From positions 24,419-88,418 of the forward strand of contig JAURYH010000005.1 in the NCBI GenBank assembly GCA_030653975.1: a stretch of DNA of 64,000 nucleotides, written 5' to 3'. This DNA is from Hydrogenophaga sp. Lineage in GTDB: Bacteria > Pseudomonadota > Gammaproteobacteria > Burkholderiales > Burkholderiaceae_C. How positions within the stretch are numbered: position 1 is the first letter of the stretch; each line of letters opens with the position of its first letter. The notes below the pieces were generated by a model, which ran no database searches, was not told the origin of the DNA, and worked only from the letters and a program-made list of their open reading frames with translations. The position numbers were made by a program, and so were the translations under genes. Positions 17,901 through 26,017 of this stretch are shown here, piece after piece.

Positions 17901-19748
17901 ATGTCTTGGGCTGGAAAAATCCTCCGCGTCAACCTGAGCGCGGGCACCGTGAAGTCCGAACCGCTGAACATGGAGTGGGCGCGCGCCTACCTCGGTTCAC
18001 GCGGCCTGGGCAGCAAGTACCTGATCAGCGAAGTCGACCCCAAGGTCGATCCGCTGTCGGCCGACAACAAGATCATCTGGGCCACCGGCCCGCTGACCGG
18101 CACCATGGCCTCCACCGGCGGCCGCTACACCGTCATCACCAAGGGCCCGCTCACCGGTGCCATCGCCTGCTCGAACTCGGGCGGCTACTGGGGCGCCGAG
18201 CTCAAGATGGCCGGCTGGGACATGGTGATCTTTGAAGGCAAATCGGCCAAGCCGGTCTACCTCTACATCAACGACGACGATGCCGAACTGCGCGACGCTT
18301 CGCACCTTTGGGGTCAGAGCGTGTGGAAGACCGAAGAGATGCTCAAGACCGGCCTGCAGGACCCGCTGCTGCGCGGCTCCAGCCTCGGCAAGGCCCGTGA
18401 AAACGGCGTGCTGCACGCCGCCGTGGGCCACGACCAGCACCGTCCGGCCGGCCGCTCGGGCGTGGGCGCCGTCATGGGCAGCAAGAACCTCAAGGCGATT
18501 GCCGTGCGCGGCACCAAGGGCGTGGGCAACATCCGCGACCCCAAGGCCTTCATGAAGGTCACCTTCGAGAAGAAGAAGATCCTGGCCGAGAATGCCGTCA
18601 CCGGCCAGGGCCTGCCGGCCTACGGCACCCAGGTGCTGATGAACGTGATCAACGAGATGGGCGCGCTGCCCACGCGCAACCACCGCGACGTGCAGTTCGA
18701 AGGCGCCAAAGACATCTCGGCTGAAGCCATGGCCACGCCGCGCGAGAGCGACGGCAAGAAGCACCTGGTGACCAACCAGGCCTGCTTCGGCTGCACCATC
18801 GCCTGCGGGCGCATCAGCAAGATGGACGAAGGCCACTTCACCGTCGCCAACAAGCCGCAGTACTGGGGCGCCAACGGCGGCCTCGAATACGAAGCGGCCT
18901 GGGCGCTGGGCGCGGCCAACGGCGTGAACGACCTCGAAGCGCTGCAGTACGCCAACATGCTGTGCAACGAAGAGGGCTTCGACCCGATCAGCTTCGGTGC
19001 CACCGTGGGCGCGGTGATGGAGCTGTACGAAATGGGCGTGCTCACCGCGGAGCAGCTCGGCATCGACGCCAAGTTCGGCTCGGCGCAGGCACTGGCCCAC
19101 TTCGCCGAGATCACCGCCAGGGGCGAAGGCTTCGGCAAGGAGATCGGCCAGGGTTCCAAGCGCCTGACCGAAAAGTACGGCCATCCCGATCTGTCCATGA
19201 GCGTGAAGGGCCAGGAATTTCCGGCTTACGACGGCCGTGCGATCCAGGGCATCGGTCTGGCCTACGCCACGTCCAACCGCGGCGCCTGCCACCTGCGCGG
19301 CTACACCATCGCGTCTGAAGTGCTGGGCATCCCGGTCAAGACCGATCCGGTCGAGAGCGAAGGCAAGCCGGAACTGGTGAAGGCGTTCCAGGACGCCACC
19401 GCCGCGTTCGACTCGTCGGGCCTGTGCGTGTTCACCACCTTCGCCTGGGGCGTGGCCGATCTGGCACCGCAGCTGCAGGCCGCGTGCAACGAAGAGTTCA
19501 CCACCGAAGAACTGGAGAAGATCGGTGAGCGCATCTGGAACATGGAGCGCGAATTCAACAACGCCGCCGGCTTCACCGCCAAGGACGACAACCTGCCCAA
19601 GCGCCTGCTGACCGAGGCGGCCAAGACCGGTGCCTCCAAAGGCATGGTCAGCAAGCTGCCCGAGATGCTGCCCAAGTACTACGCCGCGCGCGGCTGGGAC
19701 CCGGAAGGCCGACCGACCGCCGAGACCCGGGCACGCCTGAGCCTCTGA
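17901..19748 (+). CDS. aorB: AorB, tungsten-dependent aldehyde ferredoxin oxidoreductase
   Basis: A 615-residue catalytic subunit oxidising aldehydes to acids (and able to run in reverse in related enzymes) with a tungsten bis-metallopterin cofactor. AAGGAG precedes ATG 17901. The N-terminus WAGKILRVNLSAGTVKSEPL, the region GLGSKYLISEVDP, AGRSGVGAVMGSKNLKAIAVRG and the cluster ligands CFGCTIAC plus a late Cys (SSGLCVF) are family hallmarks. Length matches AFOR enzymes. A strong terminator follows 41 bases after its stop, before aorC. Codon use and GC content do not differ visibly from neighbours. Confidence 0.94.
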   Translation: MSWAGKILRVNLSAGTVKSEPLNMEWARAYLGSRGLGSKYLISEVDPKVDPLSADNKIIWATGPLTGTMASTGGRYTVITKGPLTGAIACSNSGGYWGAELKMAGWDMVIFEGKSAKPVYLYINDDDAELRDASHLWGQSVWKTEEMLKTGLQDPLLRGSSLGKARENGVLHAAVGHDQHRPAGRSGVGAVMGSKNLKAIAVRGTKGVGNIRDPKAFMKVTFEKKKILAENAVTGQGLPAYGTQVLMNVINEMGALPTRNHRDVQFEGAKDISAEAMATPRESDGKKHLVTNQACFGCTIACGRISKMDEGHFTVANKPQYWGANGGLEYEAAWALGAANGVNDLEALQYANMLCNEEGFDPISFGATVGAVMELYEMGVLTAEQLGIDAKFGSAQALAHFAEITARGEGFGKEIGQGSKRLTEKYGHPDLSMSVKGQEFPAYDGRAIQGIGLAYATSNRGACHLRGYTIASEVLGIPVKTDPVESEGKPELVKAFQDATAAFDSSGLCVFTTFAWGVADLAPQLQAACNEEFTTEELEKIGERIWNMEREFNNAAGFTAKDDNLPKRLLTEAAKTGASKGMVSKLPEMLPKYYAARGWDPEGRPTAETRARLSL

Positions 19749-19789
19749 AGCCGGATTCCGGGTCGCCTCCGCGGCCCGTCAACACAGCG

Positions 19790-19818
19790 GGGGCAGCCAG
19801 AACAGCTGCCCCTTTTTT
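19790..19818 (+). terminator. Intrinsic terminator between aorB and aorC
   Basis: GGGGCAGC (19790-19797) pairs perfectly with GCTGCCCC (19805-19812) across a 7-base loop, followed by six T. It lies inside what is otherwise a co-directional operon, 18 bases before the aorC start, and overlaps no gene. Confidence 0.9.
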
Positions 19819-19836
19819 GTTTCGCAGGAGAACCAG

Positions 19837-21186
19837 ATGCACCACGTCATCCTCGGCGCCGGCCCGGCCGGTGTCATCGCGGCCGAAACCATCCGCAAGC
19901 ACGCGCCACACGACACGATCACCATCGTCGGCGACGAAAACGAGGCGCCGTACTCGCGCATGGCCATTCCCTACCTGCTGATCGGCAAGGTCGGCGAAGA
20001 AGGCACGCACCTGCGCCACACGGCGGGCCACTTCGAGGCGCTGAACATCCAGGTCTTGCGCGGTGTGCGGGCCAAGCTGCTGGACCCGGCCAAACGAACC
20101 ATCGCTCTGAGCAACGGCCACACCATCGGCTTTGACACGCTGCTCATCGCCACCGGCTCCTCGCCCGCCACGCCGCCCATTCCCGGTATCGACGGCCCGG
20201 GTGTGCACAGCTGCTGGACGCTGGCCGACGCGCGCGCCATCGCCAACCTGGCCAAACCCGGTGCCAAGGTGCTGCAGATGGGCGCCGGTTTCATCGGCTG
20301 CATCATCATGGAATCGCTGCAGCAGCGTGGTGTGGAGCTCTCCGTGGTGGAGATGGGCGACCGCATGGTGCCGCGCATGATGGGCCCCACGGCGGGCGGC
20401 ATGATCAAGGACTGGTGTGAGAAAAAAGGAGTCAAGGTCTACACCGGCGCGCGGGTCGAAGCGATCGAGCGCGGCGACGGCGCCGAGCCGGGCCTGCTGG
20501 GCAAGATTGCGCAGGTGGTGGGCATCGGCTCGTCGGCCGCATCCAGCGGCAAGATGCAGGTGCGCCTGTCCACTGGCGACCGCCTGGAGGCCGATCTGGT
20601 GATCAGCGCCACCGGGGTCAAGCCCAACATCGGCTTCCTGGAAAACAGCGGTGTGCGCTGCCTGGTCGGCGTGCTGACCGACGAGCACCTGCAGACCAAT
20701 GTGCCCGGCATTTACGCCGCGGGCGACTGCGCCGAAGCCTTCGACAAGGTTTCGGGCAAGACCATCGTGAGTGCCATCCAGCCCAACGCCGCCGAGCAGG
20801 CCCGCGTGGCGGCACTCAACATGGTGGGGCAGAAGGTGGAGCTCATGGGCGTGACGCAGATCAACGTGCTCGACACCCTGGGCATGATCTCCACCAGCTT
20901 CGGCAACTGGGAAGGTCTGCCGGGCGGCGAGCACGTGGAACTGACCGATCAGAAGGCCGGTCGCCACCTGAGCCTGCAGTTCAAGGACGACCTCATGGTC
21001 GGCTGCAACAGCGTGGGCTGGACCGAGCACGTGGGTGTCATGCGGGGCCTGGTGGAAGGCCAGGTGCGCCTGGGTGAATGGAAAGACACGCTGATGGCCG
21101 ATCCGACCAAACTGATGGACGCCTACCTCGCCAGCGCGCAGGGGCAGGGGCAATGGAGTGGCGCTGCCGATGGCCGCCGCCGTTGA
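19837..21186 (+). CDS. aorC: AorC, FAD/NAD(P)-binding subunit of aldehyde oxidoreductase
   Basis: A 449-residue pyridine-nucleotide-disulfide-type oxidoreductase. The FAD-binding N-terminus is ILGAGPAGVIAAETI, the NAD-binding motif is QMGAGFIGCIIMESL, and the FAD-closing motif is PGIYAAGDCAEAFD. CAGGAGAACC precedes the ATG. In aldehyde oxidoreductases of the Aromatoleum type this subunit couples AorAB to NAD+ or other acceptors. It sits after a strong terminator, so less transcript than aorAB is expected. Without context it could be any NAD(P)H-rubredoxin or nitrite reductase-like flavoprotein; the operon decides the call. Confidence 0.88.
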   Translation: MHHVILGAGPAGVIAAETIRKHAPHDTITIVGDENEAPYSRMAIPYLLIGKVGEEGTHLRHTAGHFEALNIQVLRGVRAKLLDPAKRTIALSNGHTIGFDTLLIATGSSPATPPIPGIDGPGVHSCWTLADARAIANLAKPGAKVLQMGAGFIGCIIMESLQQRGVELSVVEMGDRMVPRMMGPTAGGMIKDWCEKKGVKVYTGARVEAIERGDGAEPGLLGKIAQVVGIGSSAASSGKMQVRLSTGDRLEADLVISATGVKPNIGFLENSGVRCLVGVLTDEHLQTNVPGIYAAGDCAEAFDKVSGKTIVSAIQPNAAEQARVAALNMVGQKVELMGVTQINVLDTLGMISTSFGNWEGLPGGEHVELTDQKAGRHLSLQFKDDLMVGCNSVGWTEHVGVMRGLVEGQVRLGEWKDTLMADPTKLMDAYLASAQGQGQWSGAADGRRR

Positions 21187-21264
21187 ATCCATTCCGTGTC
21201 TCCCGCTGGGGCGATACACCGCGCCGCTGACGCGTTGCAGCCCCGGAATGGGAAAATCACCTTC

Positions 21265-21519
21265 ATGAAAATCACGTTCAAGCTCTTCGCCACCCTGACA
21301 GACTACCTGCCCGCCGAGGCGCGGCGCAGCAACCTCGTCGAGCTGGACGTGGACCCGTCTGCGCCCATCAGCCGGATCATCGAGCCGTTCGGGCTGCCGC
21401 CGAAGCTGGTGCACCTGGTGCTGGTCAACGGCAAGTACATCGAACCCGACAAACGCATGAGCACCACGCTCACCGATGGCGACGTGCTGGCCATCTGGCC
21501 ACCGATTGCGGGCGGCTGA
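21265..21519 (+). CDS. MoaD/ThiS-like sulfur carrier for the tungsten cofactor
   Basis: An 84-residue ubiquitin-like protein ending in Gly-Gly (WPPIAGG), the tail that is adenylated and thiocarboxylated in MoaD. The sequence KITFKLFATLTDYLP and LVLVNGKYIEPDKRMSTTLTDGDVLAIWPPIAGG is typical. It lies 78 bases after aorC in the aor operon, so it probably supplies sulfur for the pterin of the tungsten cofactor; the corresponding Aromatoleum gene is called aorD. Confidence 0.88.
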   Translation: MKITFKLFATLTDYLPAEARRSNLVELDVDPSAPISRIIEPFGLPPKLVHLVLVNGKYIEPDKRMSTTLTDGDVLAIWPPIAGG

Positions 21520-21535
21520 AACAATGAAACACCCC

Positions 21536-21665
21536 CGCCGCGCTGTGCGCGACCCCCCCCAGGGGGCTGAGGGCCGCGGCTCCAAGCCTGCCTGCGCAGG
21601 CTTGGACAGCCCGAAGTGGCTGCGACTCTGGCGCAGCCGCGGCCTGCAAGGCACACCAGCCGTCT
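21536..21665. repeat. Dispersed structured repeat (family A)
   Basis: Between the MoaD-like gene and the next small gene. CCAAGCCTGC (21582-21591) pairs with GCAGGCTTGG (21596-21605), loop CTGC, within the same flanking modules (AGGGGGCTGAGGGCCGCGG, ACAGCCCGAAGTG) as 11571-11710. Confidence 0.82.
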
Positions 21666-21746
21666 GGCAAAGCCAGCCCGGCGGTGTCTCTGGGGTGGAC
21701 GATTCACCCCGGTTCGGATCATGGTCCGCGTGCCGGGAACGCTGAC

Positions 21747-22046
21747 GTGCAGTCGAGCTACGCCGAGGCTTTCGAACGCGACATGGGTTGCACCGAGACC
21801 GAATGGCTCGGCTGGTTGCCCGCGGCCATTGGCAGCTGCCCCTGGCAGATCGACGGCGGTTCGGCCCGGGTTGTCATCGCACCGGGTTCGCTGCAACTGC
21901 GCTGGCAGGTCATGCCGCCGCGTGTCATCGCCCTCATGCGCATGCCGGTGCTGCGCGTGGGTTTCGCCTTCAGCGGGCTGGACGCGGCTCAGCGCTTCGC
22001 GTTCATGAAGCGCTTCGACCTCTACATGCAGCGCGGGGGCGGATGA
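21747..22046 (+). CDS. Small uncharacterised protein at end of aor region
   Basis: The 99-residue product from GTG 21747 (preceded by GGGAACG) reads VQSSYAEAFERDMGCTETEW and contains LRWQVMPPRVIALMRMPVLRVGFAFSGLDAAQRFAFMKRFDLYMQRGGG. It is soluble, with a compact beta-then-helix pattern. An open frame extends to 21684 and an ATG exists at 21784, so the start is uncertain. I do not know the family. It is co-directional with the aor genes but separated from them by a repeat of ~130 bases, so a functional link is only suggestive. Confidence 0.6.
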   Translation: MQSSYAEAFERDMGCTETEWLGWLPAAIGSCPWQIDGGSARVVIAPGSLQLRWQVMPPRVIALMRMPVLRVGFAFSGLDAAQRFAFMKRFDLYMQRGGG

Positions 22047-22053
22047 CCCGGAT

Positions 22054-23316
22054 TCAGGCGGGCACGGCCTCGGGCTCGGGCATCGCCACCCGGTTGTCGG
22101 TGCTGAACTGGTAGTCCTTGAACACGTGTTCTGCGCTCAGCAACTGGAAGCTGCCATCGGCGTTGCGCACGCTGGTGTCTTTCAGGCGCCAGGTGAGCTG
22201 GCCGCAGGTCCAGATGTCGAAGTTGCGCATGTGGGTGCACAGGCAGGTCTTGTCCATGACCTTGATGCGTTTTTCACCCGGGTGTGCCAACACTTCGCGG
22301 TTGTACGAGGTGACGTAGGCGCATTTGCCGTTGGCGTCGAGCAGGTAACCATAGGCCTCGCAGTTCGGGCGGATGCCGTCGCCGATGCCCGGGCTGCTCT
22401 TGATCATGCGCATCGGGTAACCCGTGGGCGAAATCTCGTTGACTTCGATGTCGTCTTCGTTGGCCTTGAAGTACTCCTGCTTGATGTCGTCGGGCAGGCC
22501 ACATTCCTTGGTGACGGTGAAGCGCGTGGCCACCTGCACGCCCGAGGCGCCCATTTCCATGAAGCGCACGGCGTCGCTGCCGGTGAAGATGCCGCCCGCG
22601 GGAAGGACCGGGATGTCGAGCTGCTCGGTCTTCATCCAGGCCAGGATTTCGGCCACGATGGTGGCCAGGTCGTATTGCGCCCAGTCCATGCCGAAGCCGA
22701 GGTGACCCCCGGCCAGCGGGCCTTCCACCACCACGTAGTCGGGCAGGCGGTTCAGTCGGCTGTTTTTCTTCAGGAAGAGCTGCAGCGCGCGCAGCGAGCT
22801 GACGATGATGCCCAGCTTGGCGTCGCGGAAACGCGGGTGGTCTTCGATCAGCGCGAACGAACCCAGGTGCAGACCGGCCGCGAGCGTGATGCCGTCGATG
22901 CCGGCGTCCAGTGCCGAGGACATGCGGATCTTGAGCGTCTCCTTGGGCGCGTTCATCGTCAGCTTTTCCATGCAGTTGATGAACACCATACCGCTGCCGC
23001 GCTTGCGGCCCATGGTGTGCTCGACGTGCAGGCGGGTGGCCTCGGCCAGATCACCGAGATCGAACTTGATGGCCGACTTGTCCTCGGAGTCCATGTTGTA
23101 TTTGTACAAGGCCTGTTTGGCCTTGACGAACTTGGTCTTGTAGCGGCGGTCGGTCACCGTCTTGATCATGGCGTCGGAGATGTGCCCCACGCCGCCCAGG
23201 CGGGATGCTTCCAGTGCCAGGTCGGCAGAGGAAATGTCCACACCCATGCCGCCGATCATGATGGGCACCATTTCCTGGCGGCCCATCTTCAGGCGGAAAT
23301 CTTCCAGTCGTCTCAT
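22054..23316 (-). CDS. Nitronate monooxygenase / 2-nitropropane dioxygenase-family flavoprotein
   Basis: A 420-residue TIM-barrel FMN enzyme. Signatures are PIMIGGMGVDIS at the N-terminus, GHLGFG (with catalytic-region His of the family), VLPAGGIFTGSDAVRFMEMGASGVQVATRF (FMN phosphate site) and an extended C-terminal section rich in Cys (NCEAYGYLL, KTCLCTHMRNFDIWTCGQL). Class members oxidise alkyl nitronates or act as NADH:quinone reductases; the long C-terminal variant cannot be assigned a substrate from sequence. It is convergent with the small gene at the end of the aor region, ending 7 bases from it. Confidence 0.86.
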   Translation of the reverse strand: MRRLEDFRLKMGRQEMVPIMIGGMGVDISSADLALEASRLGGVGHISDAMIKTVTDRRYKTKFVKAKQALYKYNMDSEDKSAIKFDLGDLAEATRLHVEHTMGRKRGSGMVFINCMEKLTMNAPKETLKIRMSSALDAGIDGITLAAGLHLGSFALIEDHPRFRDAKLGIIVSSLRALQLFLKKNSRLNRLPDYVVVEGPLAGGHLGFGMDWAQYDLATIVAEILAWMKTEQLDIPVLPAGGIFTGSDAVRFMEMGASGVQVATRFTVTKECGLPDDIKQEYFKANEDDIEVNEISPTGYPMRMIKSSPGIGDGIRPNCEAYGYLLDANGKCAYVTSYNREVLAHPGEKRIKVMDKTCLCTHMRNFDIWTCGQLTWRLKDTSVRNADGSFQLLSAEHVFKDYQFSTDNRVAMPEPEAVPA

Positions 23317-23514
23317 AGTCAGCTTTCGAATGTACGGCCCAAGCTTACCCGGTCCATGACACTGTTTTTTTCACGGATTTGTCAAATATGAACCGGCGTT
23401 GGCCGGCGCCCGTCGTTGGGCGCGCAGGTTCATGGTTTCAGTGCAGGTGTGATTTTCGGTCAAACCCGCAACGCTACCCGGAAAATGCGACATAGCCCTT
23501 ACGCGATGTCATTG

Positions 23515-23547
23515 AAAAAAGCGAAGGCCGCGTGTGGCGGCCTTCGC
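23515..23547 (-). terminator. Intrinsic terminator after the SQR operon
   Basis: Read on the minus strand: GCGAAGGCCGC / GCGGCCTTCGC, an 11-bp perfect stem (23521-23531 and 23537-23547) with a 5-base loop, followed by six U. It lies 21 bases after the stop of the small membrane protein gene. The rest of 23317-23568 shows no other feature. Confidence 0.92.
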
Positions 23548-23568
23548 AAATCGGCTGGCGTGTCGTGG

Positions 23569-23922
23569 TCAGCGGGGCGCTCGCCGCGGTGAGATCCAGC
23601 CCATGATGGTGTAGGTCAGGACCACGGTGGCGACCAGACCCACGCCGTAGACGAGGGCAATCAGGAACCAGTCGGCCGGGCCGCCAGCGTCGGTGAAGCC
23701 CGAGGACGATACCTTGGCCATGATCACCAGCGCGAGTGCACCGCCAAAAATGCCCAGCACTTCGGCGCGCACGAGGCGGCGCGAAACCAGGCCGCGCTCG
23801 CGCACCAGCAGCGCCAGGAAGGCCACGGTGCCAAGCACCGCGACCAGCAGCATGATCCAGAGCAGGGGGCCGAGCATCTCCTGGAACACGGAGAGAAAAA
23901 CCATCGGATCGAGTTCTTTCAT
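23569..23922 (-). CDS. Small three-TM membrane protein, partner of SQR-like enzyme
   Basis: A 117-residue product from ATG 23922 (MKELDPMVFLSVFQEML). It has three predicted transmembrane helices: GPLLWIMLLVAVLGTVAFLALL, VLGIFGGALALVIMAKV and WFLIALVYGVGLVATVVLTYTIMGWI. There is no signal peptide or catalytic motif. It follows the SQR-like gene by 17 bases and is closed by a strong terminator, so the two form an operon. It might anchor the flavoprotein or pass quinone, which is inference. Confidence 0.75.
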   Translation of the reverse strand: MKELDPMVFLSVFQEMLGPLLWIMLLVAVLGTVAFLALLVRERGLVSRRLVRAEVLGIFGGALALVIMAKVSSSGFTDAGGPADWFLIALVYGVGLVATVVLTYTIMGWISPRRAPR

Positions 23923-23939
23923 GGGGTGTCTCCTGGGGG

Positions 23940-25280
23940 TCAGGCGCGGCCGCGCAGCATGCTGATGTAGGTGGGTTTGAGGGCCATGGTCTTCATGACC
24001 CAGCTGATCCAGAGCTCTTCGAGCGGCGCGATGACGCCGGGGAAGGACATGATCAGGTTGTCCTTGTAGTCGAACTCGATCAGCATGGCCTGGCCCAGGC
24101 GGGTGATCAGCGGGCAACTGGTGTAGCCGTTGTAGACCTCGCTGGAGGCCTTGCCCGAAATGTCACCGATCAGGTGCGACACGGCCACCGGCACCTGCCA
24201 CTTCACGCTGGCCGCCGTCTTGCCCTTGGGTACACCGGCGATGTCACCCACGCCAAAGACGTTGGGGTAGCGCTTGTGGCGCAGCGTGTCGCGGTCGACT
24301 TCGACCCAGCCATCGGACGCGAACGGCCCTTCGGTCCAGGGCAGGGGGCTGTTGCGCACCACCTCGGGCGCGCGCATGGGCGGCACCACATTGATGAAGT
24401 CGTACGGCTGCTCCGCCGTTCCGGTGAGGGTCTTGTAGGTCGCGATGCGTTTGTCCAGATCGATGGCCTGGAGCACATGTTCGTGGTTGACCTTGACGCC
24501 GCGGTCCTGGAACAGCATGCGCACTTTTTCGGCCACGATGGGCACGCCGAACAGCGACTTGCTCTGGGCCATGTAGATGATCTCGGCCTTGCCGCGGTTG
24601 CCGCGGCGGCGCAGGTGGTCGTCGGTGATGAAGGTGTATTTGAGCGGGGCGCCTGCACATTTCATCTCGCCCGCCGGCCGGCCGAAGACGCCGATACCGC
24701 CCTTGTCCGCGAAGGCCGACATGGCTTGCCAGGTGGCGGTGGCGGCCTGCGGACTGTGGTAGATGCTGCCCATGCCGTTCTGGCCGATGCGCGCCGTGTC
24801 CATGCCTTCAATGCCGGCGTAGTTCAGCTCCAGGCCGGTCGCCAGGATCAGGAAATCGTAGGGGACGGCCTTGCCACTTTCGGTGACCACCTTGTTGCCT
24901 TCCGGATCGATCTCGGCCACCCGCTCCGTGATCCACTCGACGCCCTGGGGCAGGTAGTCACCGGTGTTCGAAACCGTGTAGTTCTGCGACTTGATGCCCG
25001 CGGCGACCAGGGTGAAGCCAGGCTGGTAATAATGCTCTTTGCGTGCGTCGATCACGGTGATGCTGGCGCCCTGCAGGCGGGCCGCCAGTTGCGAGGCTGC
25101 CGACAGGCCCGCAGCACCCGCACCCGCGATCACGATGCGGGCGCTGCTCTTGACGCTGTCGGCATGTGCCGGGGTGCTGGTCTGCGACAGCGCCGCGGCC
25201 AGCGGCAGGGCGCCCAGACCGGCCAGGAAGCGGCGGCGTGCGGGTTCAACCCGCTGGTCGGGTTGCAGGGTCTCGGACAT
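23940..25280 (-). CDS. Sulfide:quinone oxidoreductase-like flavoprotein, Tat-exported
   Basis: A 446-residue FAD enzyme. A Tat signal (ARRRFLAGLGALPLAAAL) is followed by the FAD motif VIAGAGAAGLSAASQL. EHYYQPGFTLV is typical of SQR. Two redox cysteines sit in MKCAGAPLKYTF and GYTSCPLITR, the pattern of the mitochondrial-type (two-Cys) SQR. The C-terminus ends in amphipathic stretches suited to membrane contact. It likely oxidises sulfide to polysulfide or persulfide and reduces quinone. An FNR-type box is centred ~41.5 bases upstream of the inferred transcript start. A flavocytochrome-c-like role without haem subunit is the alternative. Confidence 0.85.
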   Translation of the reverse strand: MSETLQPDQRVEPARRRFLAGLGALPLAAALSQTSTPAHADSVKSSARIVIAGAGAAGLSAASQLAARLQGASITVIDARKEHYYQPGFTLVAAGIKSQNYTVSNTGDYLPQGVEWITERVAEIDPEGNKVVTESGKAVPYDFLILATGLELNYAGIEGMDTARIGQNGMGSIYHSPQAATATWQAMSAFADKGGIGVFGRPAGEMKCAGAPLKYTFITDDHLRRRGNRGKAEIIYMAQSKSLFGVPIVAEKVRMLFQDRGVKVNHEHVLQAIDLDKRIATYKTLTGTAEQPYDFINVVPPMRAPEVVRNSPLPWTEGPFASDGWVEVDRDTLRHKRYPNVFGVGDIAGVPKGKTAASVKWQVPVAVSHLIGDISGKASSEVYNGYTSCPLITRLGQAMLIEFDYKDNLIMSFPGVIAPLEELWISWVMKTMALKPTYISMLRGRA

Positions 25281-25363
25281 GGTTGTCTCCTTTGGGTGAT
25301 CGGCCCCGTCGGTCTTATACCCCGGGGAGTTTTATAATGTAAAGGTCGACCGCAGAACGGGAG

Positions 25364-25377
25364 TTGACCTTTGTCAA
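25364..25377. promoter_or_regulatory. FNR/DNR-type box at the SQR promoter
   Basis: TTGAC-CTTT-GTCAA, a perfect dyad close to TTGAT-N4-ATCAA. On the minus strand a TATAAA-like -10 (25332-25337) follows at the distance expected for a class II site centred near -41.5. It could also serve the OsmC gene on the plus strand, where no good -10 is seen. Confidence 0.65.
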
Positions 25378-25457
25378 TTTCGTGGCCCGTGCGCCCTATC
25401 GGAAACCCTTGTCCGTTGGACCGTTGTGTCCAGCGGTCGCATTCTTCAGGAGACCTC

Positions 25458-25904
25458 ATGAGCGACAACGCCAGCGTGACCATCACCCGCCAGTCGGGCT
25501 ACCAGTTTCTGGTTGATTTCGGTGCGGCCATCCCGCAGCTGCTGGCCGACGAACCCGCGCCTCTGGGTCTGGGCGCGGGCCCGGCGCCCGACCACATGCT
25601 GCTGGCCGCGGTGGCCAACTGCCTGAGTGCCAGCCTGCTGTTTTCATTGCAGAAGTTCAAGCAGGACCCGGGCACCCTCAAGGCCACGGCCACGGCCGAG
25701 GTCGGGCGCAATGAAGACAAGCGGCTGCGCATCATGGGTATCCATGTGAAGCTGGAACTGGGGCAGGCTGCGGCCGACATCGAGCACCTCGACCGCGTGC
25801 TCGCGCAGTTCGAAGCGTTTTGCACCGTGTCCATGAGCGTGCGCCAGGGCATCGCCATCAACGTGCAGGTTCAGGACGGCACCGGCGCGATCCTCAAAGG
25901 CTGA
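25458..25904 (+). CDS. OsmC-family protein
   Basis: A 148-residue OsmC/Ohr-fold protein; CAGGAGACCTC sets the ATG at 25458. The two family Cys appear as VANCLSASLLFSL and FEAFCTVSMSVRQGI, which in the family reduce organic hydroperoxides or handle sulfur species. It is divergent from the SQR-like gene, so a role in persulfide or thiol stress is plausible. It could equally be a general peroxide-defence protein. Confidence 0.85.
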   Translation: MSDNASVTITRQSGYQFLVDFGAAIPQLLADEPAPLGLGAGPAPDHMLLAAVANCLSASLLFSLQKFKQDPGTLKATATAEVGRNEDKRLRIMGIHVKLELGQAAADIEHLDRVLAQFEAFCTVSMSVRQGIAINVQVQDGTGAILKG

Positions 25905-26017
25905 GCAGGTGACCGCAAGGCCTGTGGCCTTGATGCAGGGCTCAAGGTGCCCGCCGTTTTGACGGTACAGTGAACCATTCTCGTCCCCGCCCTTTCTTCT
26001 GACAGGCTGATGACCCC

